This document shows positions 54,397-64,000 of a DNA stretch of 64,000 bases, in pieces. Positions within the stretch are counted from its first letter, which is position 1; every line of letters starts with the position of its first letter. The position numbers and the translations under genes are program-made. This DNA comes from Zanthoxylum bungeanum (taxonomy: Eukaryota > Streptophyta > Magnoliopsida > Sapindales > Rutaceae), in the NCBI GenBank assembly GCA_019454045.1, contig SKCR01023732.1, positions 620,001 to 684,000 on the forward strand, read 5' to 3'. The notes below the pieces were generated by a model that searched no databases, was not told where the DNA came from, and saw nothing but the letters and a program-made list of their open reading frames with translations.

Positions 54397-57300
54397 ATGG
54401 CTAGCGGAAATATCACGGTACCGGTCTCTCATGGAGAAAAACCGGAGAAATTTGGTGGGGCAAATTTCAAACAATGGCAGAGTAAGATGTTGTTCTACCT
54501 GACAACTCTCCAGTTGGCAAAATTCCTCAAAGATCCTCCGGGTCCTGTGGAGGGTGAATCCGAGAAGGCCAAGGAAGAGCGAGAACAGACTTGGATGTCT
54601 GGAGACTTCTTATGCAAGAACTACCTTTTGGGTGGTCTTGACAATACCCTGTACAATGTGTACCAAGGCATGACTTCTGCGAAGATTCTCTGGGAGTCTC
54701 TCGAGAAGAAGTATAAAACTGAAGATGCCGGACAAAAGAAATTTGTCGTGGGTAGGTTCCTGGACTACAAAATGGTAGATTCAAGGACGGTGATGTCTCA
54801 GTTGGGTGAACTGCAATTAATCATTCATGAAATACTGGATGAAGGAATGAAACTTTGTGAGACATTTCAAGTTGCCGCCATAATTGAAAAGTTGCCTCCA
54901 TCATGGAAGGACTTCAGGAGCTATCTGAAACACAAAAAGAAGCAGATGAGCCTTGAAGACCTCAGTGTTCGATTGAGAATCGAGGAGGACAACAGGATGT
55001 CCGAGAAGGCCAGCTACAAGACTCTGGAGTCTAAGGCCAACATCATTGAAGGTGTAAAGGGTAGCAAAAAGAGAAAGAACAGTGGAGCTGACTCTGGGAA
55101 CAAGAAGTTCAAGGGAAAATGCTACAACTGTGGAAAGAGCGGTCATATGTCAAAGGACTGCAGAAACAAGAAGTCTCAGGACAAGGGCAAGAAAAAGAAG
55201 AATGAGGCACATGTCACTGAAGGCGAGCAGCTGACTGATGATATCTCAGAGATGGAACTATCAGCAGTGGTAACTGAAGCCAACATAGTTGGGAATCCGA
55301 GAGAATGGTGGGTAGACACTGGGGCTACTCGTCATATCTGTGCAGACAGCAAGATGTTTTCCATGTACCAGAAGGTCGATGGCGGCGATCATCTGACAAT
55401 GGGAAACTCGTCTACCTCTCAGGTGGTTGGACAAGGCACAGTGGTTCTGAAGATGACATCCGGAAGGAGCTAACATTGAAAAATGTACTGCACGTTCCAG
55501 ATATTCGGAAGAACTTGGTCTCGGGCTCTCTTCTTAGTAAGGCTGGTTTTAAGCTTGTTTTTGTTTCTGATAAGTTTGTAATGACAAAGAATGATATGTA
55601 TGTAGGAAAAGGTTACCTGACTGAGGGCCTTTTTAAGCTAAATGTAATGACTGTTAACCGTGCTATTAATAAAGCTAGTTCGTCTGCTTATATTATTGTG
55701 TCACAAAATGTATGGCATGGGAGGTTAGGACATGTTAATTATGATACTATGCGTAAATTAATTAACATGGACCTTATACCTAAATTTGCTATTGATGGCC
55801 AACATAAGTGTGAAGCATGTGTTGAAGCAAAAATGCATCGAACATCATTTCATTCTATAGAACGTAGTTCTGAACCGCTGGAACTTGTACATACCGATGT
55901 ATGTGACATGAATATTGTGCAAACAAGAGGCGGTAAAAAGTACTTTGTCACTTTTATCGATGACAGCACAAGATTCTGTTATGTGTACTTGCTGAGAAGC
56001 AAAGCTGAAGCAATTGAGAGCTTCGTACACTATAAGAACGAAGTTGAAAACCAACTTGGCAAGAATATCAAAAGAATCAGGAGTGATAGAGGCGGTGAAT
56101 ACGTTTCACACATTCGGTGAATATTGTTCTGTGCACGGAATTATTCACGAAACCACTGCTCCTTATTCTCCTCAACAGAACGGAATTGCGGAACGCAAAA
56201 ACCGAACGTTGAAGGAAATGATGAACGCCATGTTGACAAGTTCGGGACTACCCCAGAACTTGTGGGGGGAAGCTCTGCTTTCCGCGAACTACGTTCTTAA
56301 CAAACTTCTTCCTCACAGAAGGTTGGACAAGACACCATATGAGTTGTGGAAAGGTTTCGTACCTTCCTACAAATACCTCAAAGTGTGGGGGTGTCTTGCC
56401 AAAGTAATGGTTCCTAAACCTAAGAAGGTTAAAATAGGACCAAAAACTGTTGACTGCATATTCATTGGATATGCTCGCAACAGTAGTGCGTATCGATTCT
56501 TGGTACACAAGTCGGAGATTCCTGACATCAATCCGGAAATGATAATTGAGTCAAGGAATGCGACATTTTTTGAAGAGACGTTTCCTTGTAAGGAAAGACA
56601 GCGCACAGTGTCTCTCAAAAGAACGACCGACGCTGTCAAGGACAGTGATCTTGTTGACCTAGAATCAGATAAACGTGTTAATACTGAGACAATCGAGCCT
56701 AGACGTAGCAAAAGAGCTAGAATGTCTAAGTCGTTTGGTCCCGATTTTCTGACATACCTGTTAGAAAATGAGCCTCAAAGCTATAAAGAAGCTATGTCTT
56801 CTCCTGAGGCACCTCTTTGGAAAGAGGCGATAAATAGTGAGATTGATTCAATCCTACAGAACCATACTTGGGAGTTGGTTGATCTTCCACCAGGTTGTAA
56901 GCCATTGGGCTACAAATGGATTTTCAAAAGAAGATGAAAACGGATGGATCAATAGATAAGTACAAGGCAAGACTTGTCATAAAAGGTTATAGACAAAAGG
57001 AAGGCCTTGATTACTTTGACACCTATTCACCTGTGACTCGTATCACATCGATAAGAATGCTCATAGCCATAGCAGCAGCTATATTTGGTCTTAAAATACA
57101 TCAAATGGATGTAAAGACGGCATTCTTGAATGGTGAATTGGATGAAGAAATTTACATGGAACAACCAGAAGGGTTTTGTGTTCCTGGACAAGAACAGAAG
57201 GTGTGCAAACTTGTAAAATCCTTGTATGGATTAAAACAAGCACCGAAACAATGGCATGAGAAATTTGACAAAGAAATGTTGTCAAATGGGTTCAAAACCA

Positions 57301-58313
57301 ATGAGTGTGATAAGTGTGTGTACACTAAATCAACTCAAAAGGGATATGTCATTGTGTGTCTCTATGTAGACGATATGCTGATAATTGGTAGTAATCATGA
57401 AATGATTCAGTCTACCAAAAACGTGTTATCCAGCAGATTTGATATGAAAGATATGGGGATAGCTGATGTAATCCTAGGGATTAAGATTTCTAGGACATCA
57501 GACGGATATATATTATCACAGACTCATTATATTGGGAAGATACTCGATAAATATATCAAAGGGGATCTAAATGTAGCTAGAACCCCTGTAGACCTAACTC
57601 TTCATTTATCAAAGAATACTGGTTCAAGCATATCGCAACTAGAGTATTCGAGAATCATCGGAAGTCTGATGTATCTCACGAACTGCACACGACCTGATAT
57701 CGCTCAAGCTGTGAATCGGCTTAGCAGATATACGAGCAATCCAGGACACAACCACTGGAAAGCCATAGTAAGAATTTTGAGGTATCTGCGTGAAACTTCA
57801 AAATATGGGCTACATTACGAGAGATATCCTGCTGTACTAGAGGGTTACAGCGATGCTAACTGGATATCTGATACGGTGGATTCCAAATCCACGAGTGGAT
57901 TTGTTTTCACACTTGGTAATGCAGCCGTGTCATGGAAATCCTCGAGGCAAACATGTATTGCCCGGTCTACTATGGAATCAGAGTTCATAGCGTTAGACAA
58001 AACAGCGGAAGAAGCAGAATGGCTTAGAAACTTCCTGGAGGATATTCCTAGTTGGCCCAAACCGGTGCCAGCGATAAGCATACATTGTGACAGCCAATCG
58101 GCTATTGGGAGAGCCCAAAATACAATGTATAATGGTAAGTCTCGACACATACGTCGGAGACATAATACCATACGTCAACTGCTCTCGAGTGGCATAATAA
58201 CGATCGATTATGTCAGGTCGAAGGAAAACCTAGCGGATCCACTAACTAAAGGTTTACCTCGAGAGCAAGTTGAGAAGTCATCGAGGGGAATGGGCTTGAA
58301 GCCTATAATCTAA
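54397..58313 (+). pseudogene. Copia gag-pol polyprotein gene with three frame changes
   Basis: GAG starts at the ATG at 54397. It contains a UBN2-type capsid region and a CCHC zinc knuckle (CYNCGKSGHMSKDC) near 55120, then the protease DTGA near 55315. Breaks occur near 55462-55468, 56104-56115 and 56927-56932, shifting the frame each time; two of them fit loss of one A in a purine run. Integrase shows the HHCC finger (HGRLGH ... CEAC), the catalytic Asp residues and NGIAERKNRTLKE. Reverse transcriptase has YVDDM at 57364-57378, and RNase H has SDANW and the final DPLTKGL. Outside the breaks there are no stops. Confidence 0.9.
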
Positions 58314-58880
58314 GAATTGCCACTGTGGAAACCCAACCTAGTTGACTGGAGATCCCAAGATCTAGGTTCAAAAGGGACAACAGAAACTTTGTGCAATTCA
58401 AAACGAGCACTGAAGAGTTTCGTACTCTTTCCCATTCCGTAGATGACGCTGAGTGCTGTCTGTCATTGGTTAGGATAAGCTAAGGCTTTTAATGATCACT
58501 ATATTAGGAGATGAGTCCTAATGGGGGTAAAGACAGATTACCTCTTCATAGTAGATCACCTATTTCAAGTAAGAAGTGAGGCCGCTTCCATGGGAATCTT
58601 TAAAGGCGGGTTACCCTAAAGTACTTGATGAATCCAGGACCGTTGTTCAGGGCCAAAATGAACACAACCGTAGAACGGGAAAATGGTCGAATCAAAGCTG
58701 TGTGTTGGCAATTGTCTTGGTTTACACCAACGGCAGAACAGTTCAAGACTATGGGTCACTGGTTTGCCAAGTAAATCCGATTGTCATTCACTAGGAAAGG
58801 TTCAAGGCGAAAGCTACCTATTTCGATGCAGCTTTGGCTCACGGTATCTCTCTCACGTGTCTGAATGAATAATTGAAGAA

Positions 58881-58890
58881 TTGTGGGGGA
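58881..58890 (+). promoter_or_regulatory. Polypurine tract
   Basis: TTGTGGGGGA directly precedes the 3' LTR, the normal place for priming of plus-strand DNA. Confidence 0.85.
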
Positions 58891-58891
58891 T

Positions 58892-59420
58892 TGTTGTAAA
58901 TTCTTCATTTATAAAGGGCTTTTATGTCTTTTGTATGGGAGAGGGGTGGTTACTAACCATGAAGGGTTACAACCCCACCCAAGGGGTGCCCCTTTTGGCA
59001 CCCCTCCATGCCTTATAAAAGAAGGCTTTACCCTCCAAATTTGGTGGTTGGAAATTTGGCAGAAAAGACTAGACATATAAATCCTGCATTCTCAGACACT
59101 TGTTTTCCCTTTGTTTTGAGAAGAGATCCACCATCTTCCTTGTTCAAACACTTGTCAAGGAGTGCACCTTGGACAAGAAGCATCCAAGTTATCCTGGGAG
59201 AACGTTGGCCAATTCGGATCCGTAGAGCACCTGTGACGGGGCCAATAAGTTCTTAAGGACAGAGAACTTCTCGACTTGGACAATCTCAGTAACATCTGAA
59301 TTTCTTATTAGTCCTTATATTGTTTTGGGTTTAGGGTTTTGCATATAGATTTTGCTGTGAATTGATATGTTGTGTTTGCATGTTAAATTTACTGTTTGAT
59401 TACACTAAATTATACCAACA
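58892..59420 (+). repeat. Copia 3' LTR
   Basis: Nearly identical to the 5' LTR, with one extra T near 59030. It is followed by the target duplication GTAAG. Confidence 0.95.
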
Positions 59421-59425
59421 GTAAG

Positions 59426-60074
59426 AGGTTAGCAAATTATACTCATACACTACTTGTAAGAAAAGAGAGTAAAAAGTTTGTAAGACAGAACAAAGGTAGG
59501 TCGGTCAAAGCCGAGTACTTGTGTAGATAGGTCGATCCAACTCGACCACGTTATATAAACTTCATTTTTTCATTGTTTGATAAACATGAATGAATAATTT
59601 GAAAATAAACTCCCTTGATCATGGCCAAATTCAAAGCTTATAAGGGAAGTAAATTTTTGTGGTTATTTGTGAATTTAAACATGAGAATTGGTGCTTTGTC
59701 ATTCATTGTGTAGCAATATTGCATGGTTAGAGCATTTGGGAAGATTGAAACTTTCAAGTTGGGTTCTTAGTATGCTTGGTCAAACCTAAATGAATGAAGG
59801 GAATAATGATTTTTAGATTATTTTTTTTTTAAAAGATAAATGTAATCCATATCACTTGATTTGTTTTAACAAAAAGTTAGATGTATGTCCATTGTATGTT
59901 TTAAGTTTGTAATTATGTGGGAACTGATGTTGCGCAATGGAATATGAATGAAGGAGATTGAAATTAGAGGGAGAGAGGCGCGAGTGTGGAGGCTAATGTG
60001 CGCTATGAGGATAATGCGCATGTTGGATTGGGCCCGAGTTTTGGATAGCAATCGGTCCGAATAAAACAGCAGTG
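59426..60074. other. Right flank of the Copia insertion
   Basis: It continues the sequence interrupted at 53083. No gene is seen to about 59955, after which comes the duplicated acyltransferase upstream region. Confidence 0.5.
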
Positions 60075-60500
60075 TGGGGTGTTCATAAGGTCGGGTCAAC
60101 TTGTGACCCGATCAGACTTGATCCGTATGGGTTTTAAAAATAATAATGGTTTTTTGGGTTAACCCAATCCGACCTGAATTTTGCAGGTTGGGTAACGGGT
60201 TTGGTATTAAAACCCGACCCGACTGGACACTATAATATTTTTATTATTTTTCTAAAAGTTTTATTATTATTTTTTAAAGTTTTTATTATTATTTCATTTG
60301 TTTATTACTTTTGTTGTATTGAAACTTTATATATATGATAATTTTCGGGACATAAAATAACTAATATTTATATTTCAAAATAATTAATTCATTAAAAAAA
60401 AAATTGGCCGACCCGACCCGATCAGGTATCACAAAATTCAAAAAAAACTCGACCCAACCTGACCCTTGAACACCCTTAGTGAAGTTGACACGTGGAATGA
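59955..60500. repeat. Second copy of the acyltransferase upstream region, split by a MITE
   Basis: 59955-60074 and 60479-60500 match 51240-51445 in order and orientation, more diverged and with a deletion. The MITE at 60075-60478 interrupts the copy. Confidence 0.75.
60075..60478. mobile_element. hAT-type MITE, 404 bp
   Basis: The left end TGGGGTGTTCATAAGGTCGG and right end CCCTTGAACACCCTTA pair with the outermost element at 6852-12144. The interior has GACCCGA motifs and an AT-rich core. The target duplication is not recognisable, but the uninterrupted homologous site near 51396-51415 supports the borders. Confidence 0.7.
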
Positions 60501-60510
60501 TAGTAGATGT

Positions 60511-60687
60511 TATTTTTTTGGAAACGTTGGAAACCTCACCGGCAAACTACTCAACCTCGGCTTAAGTAGAGTAGGTAAAACCTCTGACTGTCCCTGATTC
60601 TTACAAGAAATATACCCCATAGACTTAAACTTATGACCTGAGCAACCAACTCGTATGTCTTTTACTATCAAGTTACACCACTTAAGG
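60511..60687 (-). repeat. SINE, minus orientation
   Basis: Motifs GGAAACGTTGGAAACCTCACC, GTAGGTAAAACCTCTGACTG, GATTCTTACAAGAAATA and a degraded inverted B box (GACTTAAACTTATGACC) occur in family order. Confidence 0.65.
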
Positions 60688-60699
60688 ACGATAGTAGAT

Positions 60700-61670
60700 G
60701 TAGTTGACAAATAGATAGTAACTTATAGAAGAATGTGCATGCAAAGGGATTTTGATTTTGCAAAAGGGAAAATTTTTATTTCAATATTAGAATACAATTA
60801 TTACATAAACAACTCTATAATAACTCCATCGTTATTACTTATTTAAATTCATAATCTATTCTTCTTAAGCCCACTCTGACTCCCAACCAACCTTTGAGGT
60901 GGATCCCAACCTAAGACACGGTCCTACCCATGAGAGTCGTACCAAGATCTCGAAACTAATTAATACCGTTAAATGACACATTTTTAAAATTTTAATGTGA
61001 TTGTAATTTATTCTTTCAACTCCAATGTAAATATCATCATTTAATGAGTAAGATTTCTCATACCATTATAAGTTAAACATAATATATGGCCAAATCATAA
61101 TTTTCCATGTGTAAAGTTAAATATCTTTGACACTAAATATCTAAATATCAGTGTTCTATATCTCTGATAGTATCTCAACTATCCGCAAATCGTATTTGTA
61201 ATATTTTATAATTATCGAAATACTTCCCGAATAAATGGGTATTAGTCTGTCAACATCGAAAAAATATTTTGCACTTTACTAATAAGTACAGAAATTACGT
61301 ATCGATCAAATATCGACGCAATTTAATTAATTCGCCAATCATTCGGCTAATGTGTGTAACCCCCTGGATTCTCCGTGAACTGGACATAGGCCAATATGAA
61401 CCATTATGTATCACTTCATTATAACTCATTGTAATAGAAGTTCCTAATGATCATCAGTGACCTCTAACAAGATATCATGATCCACAGACACGAAGAAATA
61501 TAATATCGGATAAACCCATATAATCATATTTTTATGTAGTAAAATCTCTCTGCTGTCGACTCCTGATTGACTCCCGATTGATGGGCATTATTTAACTTCG
61601 TTGGTGACTGAAAGATAAATGAACAAGATTTACACAAGAGGCAGAAACTCAAAAGAGAAATATATAGTAT
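60700..61670. other. Intergenic, no recognisable content
   Basis: AT-rich sequence without open frames, terminal repeats or SINE boxes that I can identify. Confidence 0.5.
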
Positions 61671-61833
61671 CAAAATCGGGTCGGGACAAACCCGATTTTT
61701 TTTTATTGAACCCACGATCCGATCCGATCCGATTTTACGGGTCGGGCTCACTGTGACCTGAAATTATATTTACAATTTTGCAAACTCGACTGGATCGGTT
61801 CGCAAGTTGACCTGACCCTATGAACACTCCTAA
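61671..61833. mobile_element. hAT-type MITE remnant
   Basis: It has GGGTCGGG and ACCCGATTTT motifs, and the right end is CCTATGAACACTCCTAA, a degraded GAACACCCCTA. The left end is missing. Confidence 0.5.
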
Positions 61834-62199
61834 CTCATATCTACAATTATTTACATATAGAGTTTCGACACGCGATATATCTCAGGTTTTAATTTTGCAT
61901 ATAATAATCAAAAGATCGCAATTGTACATGTGGAAAAGATAATAGTGTCATTTTATTAATTATAAACTGTTTTACAATTAATAACAAAAACATATTTACA
62001 TAAGGATCATATCTCTAAACCGTTATGACAAGATTGGGTTTAGGACATATCTCCAACCGTGGCTTTGGCTAAAATTTATACTGCATAGAAAGAATGGCAT
62101 GAACATTAGCGGTAGCATAAACTTGCAGAATAAATGAAACTAGTAAAATTTGGAATCATCCATGAGAAGTGAAGATCTCTCTGTACATTTTAGTGACAT

Positions 62200-62340
62200 T
62201 TTTTTTTTGAAATCGTTGGAAACCCCACCGCCAAAACATTTTAAGTGGAGCAGTCCCCAACTATCTCGGGCTATTACAAGAAACACATTCTCTGGATTCG
62301 AACTCAATATCTTAAGACAAAATTGTAAGAGACACTCTGC
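62200..62340 (-). repeat. SINE, truncated
   Basis: Motifs GAAATCGTTGGAAACCCCACC, GTGGAGCAG, GCTATTACAAGAAACACATTC and the inverted B box GGATTCGAACTC. The tRNA-like head is lost. Confidence 0.65.
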
Positions 62341-62393
62341 TTGCTCTTCTAGAAAATCAATTGAACAATTGAATTGATGTAACAGTTGAAGTA

Positions 62394-62560
62394 CCTGGTG
62401 CTAGCCAGGCTTTGGTGGAATTGCTTGGCATTGGGGCAAGCCACAGAATATTTCGCAAGTTCATTGAATCATCATATGCCACATTGGATCCTAAGGGGGA
62501 AAAAATGGCAATCAACATCCCCAACTTGCTTTCTTGCTCAGGAAAAAAGAAATATACTGA
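62394..62560 (-). pseudogene. Isolated exon of a conserved plant gene of unknown function
   Basis: On the minus strand an open stretch with a plausible acceptor (TTTTTTCCTGAG) and donor (CACCAG then GTACTT) encodes GSNVAYDDSMNLRNILWL followed by APMPSNSTKAWLAPG. From memory this belongs to the same plant protein family as the fragment at 62948-63306, an uncharacterised family of several hundred residues. The exons expected between and after the two pieces are not present in the window. Confidence 0.6.
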
Positions 62561-62809
62561 CAAATTATTCACTGTTTGACAGTGGCAAGCCGCAAGATCA
62601 GATCATACATTTTTTAGTTCTTTCTTTTTACCTTTCCTTATTCTAGGTCAATTCCCACAAGAGATAGAGTCAGAGATTCATTAGTGATGAGAAGAGGCGA
62701 CATAATTTTCCTCGTTCAGTTGATTTTCAAGCATCTTAATAAAATTTGCCATCTAGATTCAAATTTTGTGGAGGTAAAGGTCAAATCATATATTTTTACT
62801 AGTCGAAAT

Positions 62810-62895
62810 TAGGAGTCACAATGAGCTGGGCCGGGTTCGGGTTTTGATAAACCCAGCCCGAGCCTGTCAATTTATTTTAAGAGCAACCCAGTTGA
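62810..62895. mobile_element. Possible MITE remnant
   Basis: It begins TAGGAGTCACAATGAGCTGG and has GGGCCGGGTTCGGGTTT, similar in style to hAT-type ends here. The other end is missing. Confidence 0.3.
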
Positions 62896-62947
62896 CTGAA
62901 TTGAACAATAACTACATATAAAAGAAAAAAGAATAAAAAAGACTGAC

Positions 62948-63306
62948 AGGCAACTCTGTAGGATCAAGAGTCCGACGAATGACATCAGGGTCTCCGCCAG
63001 AAACGACGGCGAGGCGAGTCAGATTAAGAACTGACTCAGGCGGCCACCAAATGAGCGCATTCTCTTCCGGAACTTGAAGCAGGACTTGAGTTCTTCTGCA
63101 GCGAGAGGGTTTGTGGAGGAGAAGAAAGTGGGGCCCAAGAGGGAGAGGAGAGCAGACGCTGTAGCTTTAGGATTGGACGGTGGTGATGATGATGATGTTG
63201 GTGTTGAATTGAGACAAGAGAAGAGAGAAGATGAAGCTGACGTGGAAGCTGTCAGCGAGAGTGAGAGGAAAATTGTGAATCGGACTGAAAGAGAGTGAAG
63301 TTCCAT
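62948..63306 (-). pseudogene. First exon of the same broken host gene, with a frameshift
   Basis: The ATG at 63306 opens a hydrophobic, signal-like N-terminus (MELHSLSVRFTIFLSLSLTA) and a Ser/Pro-rich region to LAAEELKSCFK. Near 63072 the frame must change by one base to continue into ALIWWPPESVLNLTRLAV and SGGDPDVIRRTLDPTELP, which looks strongly protein-like. The exon would end at 62948 before GTCAGT. The frame break and the lack of the following exons mark it as a pseudogene, unless the one-base gap is an assembly error. Confidence 0.65.
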
Positions 63307-63461
63307 TTTCCCCTGAGCTTTTATGCTGGATGAAGAGTAATATGAGCACATATTTGCCTTAATATATAGTCTTTATTTTCAGAAATAAATGAAATCGAAT
63401 TATCGATCCATCAACGTGTTGCATGCATGTCCCATGATGAAAGGCATATAATTTATTACTT

Positions 63462-63632
63462 GTTTTTTTTTTTTTTTTTTTTTTTTTTTTGAAACGATGG
63501 AAATCCCGCCACCAAACCACCCATTCTGGGCCGCGGTGCAGGTAAAACCACCGGTTGTCCCATGCTCTTACAAGAAGTGCACCCCCTGGATTCGAATCCA
63601 GAACCTCAATGTGAGATCCTGGACCCTACAAC
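63462..63632 (-). repeat. SINE, minus orientation, with a T-run tail
   Basis: A T-run of about 28 (63463-63490) is followed by GAAACGATGGAAATCCCGCC, GCAGGTAAAACCACCGGTTG, GCTCTTACAAGAAGTG and the inverted B box GGATTCGAATCC. Confidence 0.75.
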
Positions 63633-63785
63633 TACTTGGAACCCTATCGCCAAACTACCCTTTCGTATTTAAGCGGAACATGTAAAATCTCCGGCTGTCT
63701 CAGACTCTTACAAGAAACGTATTCCCTAAATTCGAACCTAAAACCTCAATGTAAGACCCCGAACCCTACACCACTAAGTCATGTC
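63633..63785 (-). repeat. SINE, minus orientation, in tandem with the previous copy
   Basis: Starts within ACTTGGAACCCTATCGCC, then AAGCGGAACATGTAAAATC, GACTCTTACAAGAAACG, a degraded inverted B box (AATTCGAACC) and CACTAAGTCATG. It shares no separate T-run, so one copy probably inserted into the other. Confidence 0.7.
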
Positions 63786-63857
63786 TCTTGAAAACACTTA
63801 CAGCTACTTGCAACCACTTATGCATTTGGAAGTAACAAATTTATATGCATAGCTAGG

Positions 63858-64000
63858 TCTCAAGTGGCGTGGCTTGGTAATAAAGAGTTTATGATTTGGT
63901 TGTCAAGTCATGAATTTAGGGGGTATATTTTTTATAAGAGTTTAGAACAATTAGAAATTTTACTTGCTCTACTTAAACTCGAGTCGAGTGATTTAATGAT
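63858..64000 (+). repeat. SINE, plus orientation, cut by the window end
   Basis: A-box-like GTGGCGTGGCTTGGTAAT, then TTTATAAGAGTTTAGAAC, AAATTTTACTTGCTC and GAGTCGAGTGATTTAATGAT in family order. The B box has decayed. Confidence 0.55.

Larger units (their letters stand above)
53084..59420 (+). mobile_element. Copia-superfamily LTR retrotransposon, complete, recently inserted
   Basis: LTRs at 53084-53611 (528 bp) and 58892-59420 (529 bp) begin TGTTG and end CAACA. The only difference noticed is one T in a TTT run. The 5-bp target duplication GTAAG is perfect (53079-53083 and 59421-59425). A polypurine tract TTGTGGGGGA lies at 58881-58890. The polyprotein order is GAG, protease, integrase, reverse transcriptase, RNase H, as in Copia. 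No standard TGGTATCAGAG primer-binding site follows the 5' LTR (it reads ATCTTAAGAACTT). Three frame changes break the polyprotein. Confidence 0.95.

Overview
This window is nuclear DNA of a flowering plant, most likely a eudicot. It is AT-rich, its genes carry many short GT-AG introns, and the proteins are plant-type (an SR34/SR30-class SR splicing factor, an RFI2-like RING-H2 protein, the alpha subunit of actin capping protein, a plant HGSNAT-like acetyltransferase, a tafazzin-like acyltransferase and a HIG1-domain protein). The space between genes is filled with hAT-type MITEs, SINEs, a Helitron, a TRIM and a young Copia LTR retrotransposon. Exon structures were built by hand from splice sites and reading phase; every complete gene model closes in frame.

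Layout. 1-4400: hAT debris and a decayed coding fragment. 4409-6122 (+): HIG1-domain gene, 3 exons. 6852-12144: four hAT-type elements nested inside one another, with 8-bp target duplications exact for the two inner elements, 7 of 8 bases for the second and 6 of 8 for the outermost; the largest carries a dead transposase frame. 13301-17818 (+): SR splicing factor, 11 coding exons. 18505-22338 (-): RING-H2 gene, 6 exons, one GC-AG intron. 22339-27800: SINEs, ATT microsatellites, a 532-bp MITE and a foldback element. 27807-32760 (-): HGSNAT-like gene, 13 exons. 30988-45376: a direct tandem duplication of about 7.1-7.2 kb. 43338-46832 (-): complete capping-protein alpha gene, 10 exons. 48287-51170 (-): tafazzin-like acyltransferase, 7 exons. 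51533-52413: a foldback MITE and a Mutator-like MITE. 53084-59420: Copia element with near-identical LTRs and a clean 5-bp target duplication. 60000-64000: more repeats and the broken remains of one further host gene.

The main structural event is the tandem duplication. Its breakpoints fall in intron 3 of the HGSNAT-like gene and intron 4 of the capping-protein gene, so each gene survives once intact. The middle of the window holds a 5' HGSNAT fragment (exons 1-3 with promoter) running head-to-tail into a 3' capping-protein fragment (exons 5-10). This is a ready-made chimeric transcription unit, but the phases do not match, so the fusion would stop early. A tRNA-Glu(TTC) gene, a Helitron, a TRIM and two SINEs were copied along with it.

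No operon-like cooperation is expected. The host genes are unrelated housekeeping or regulatory genes. From memory, tafazzin-like, capping-alpha, RING and HIG1 genes also lie close together on Arabidopsis chromosome 3, so the order may be ancestral synteny; this was not checked.
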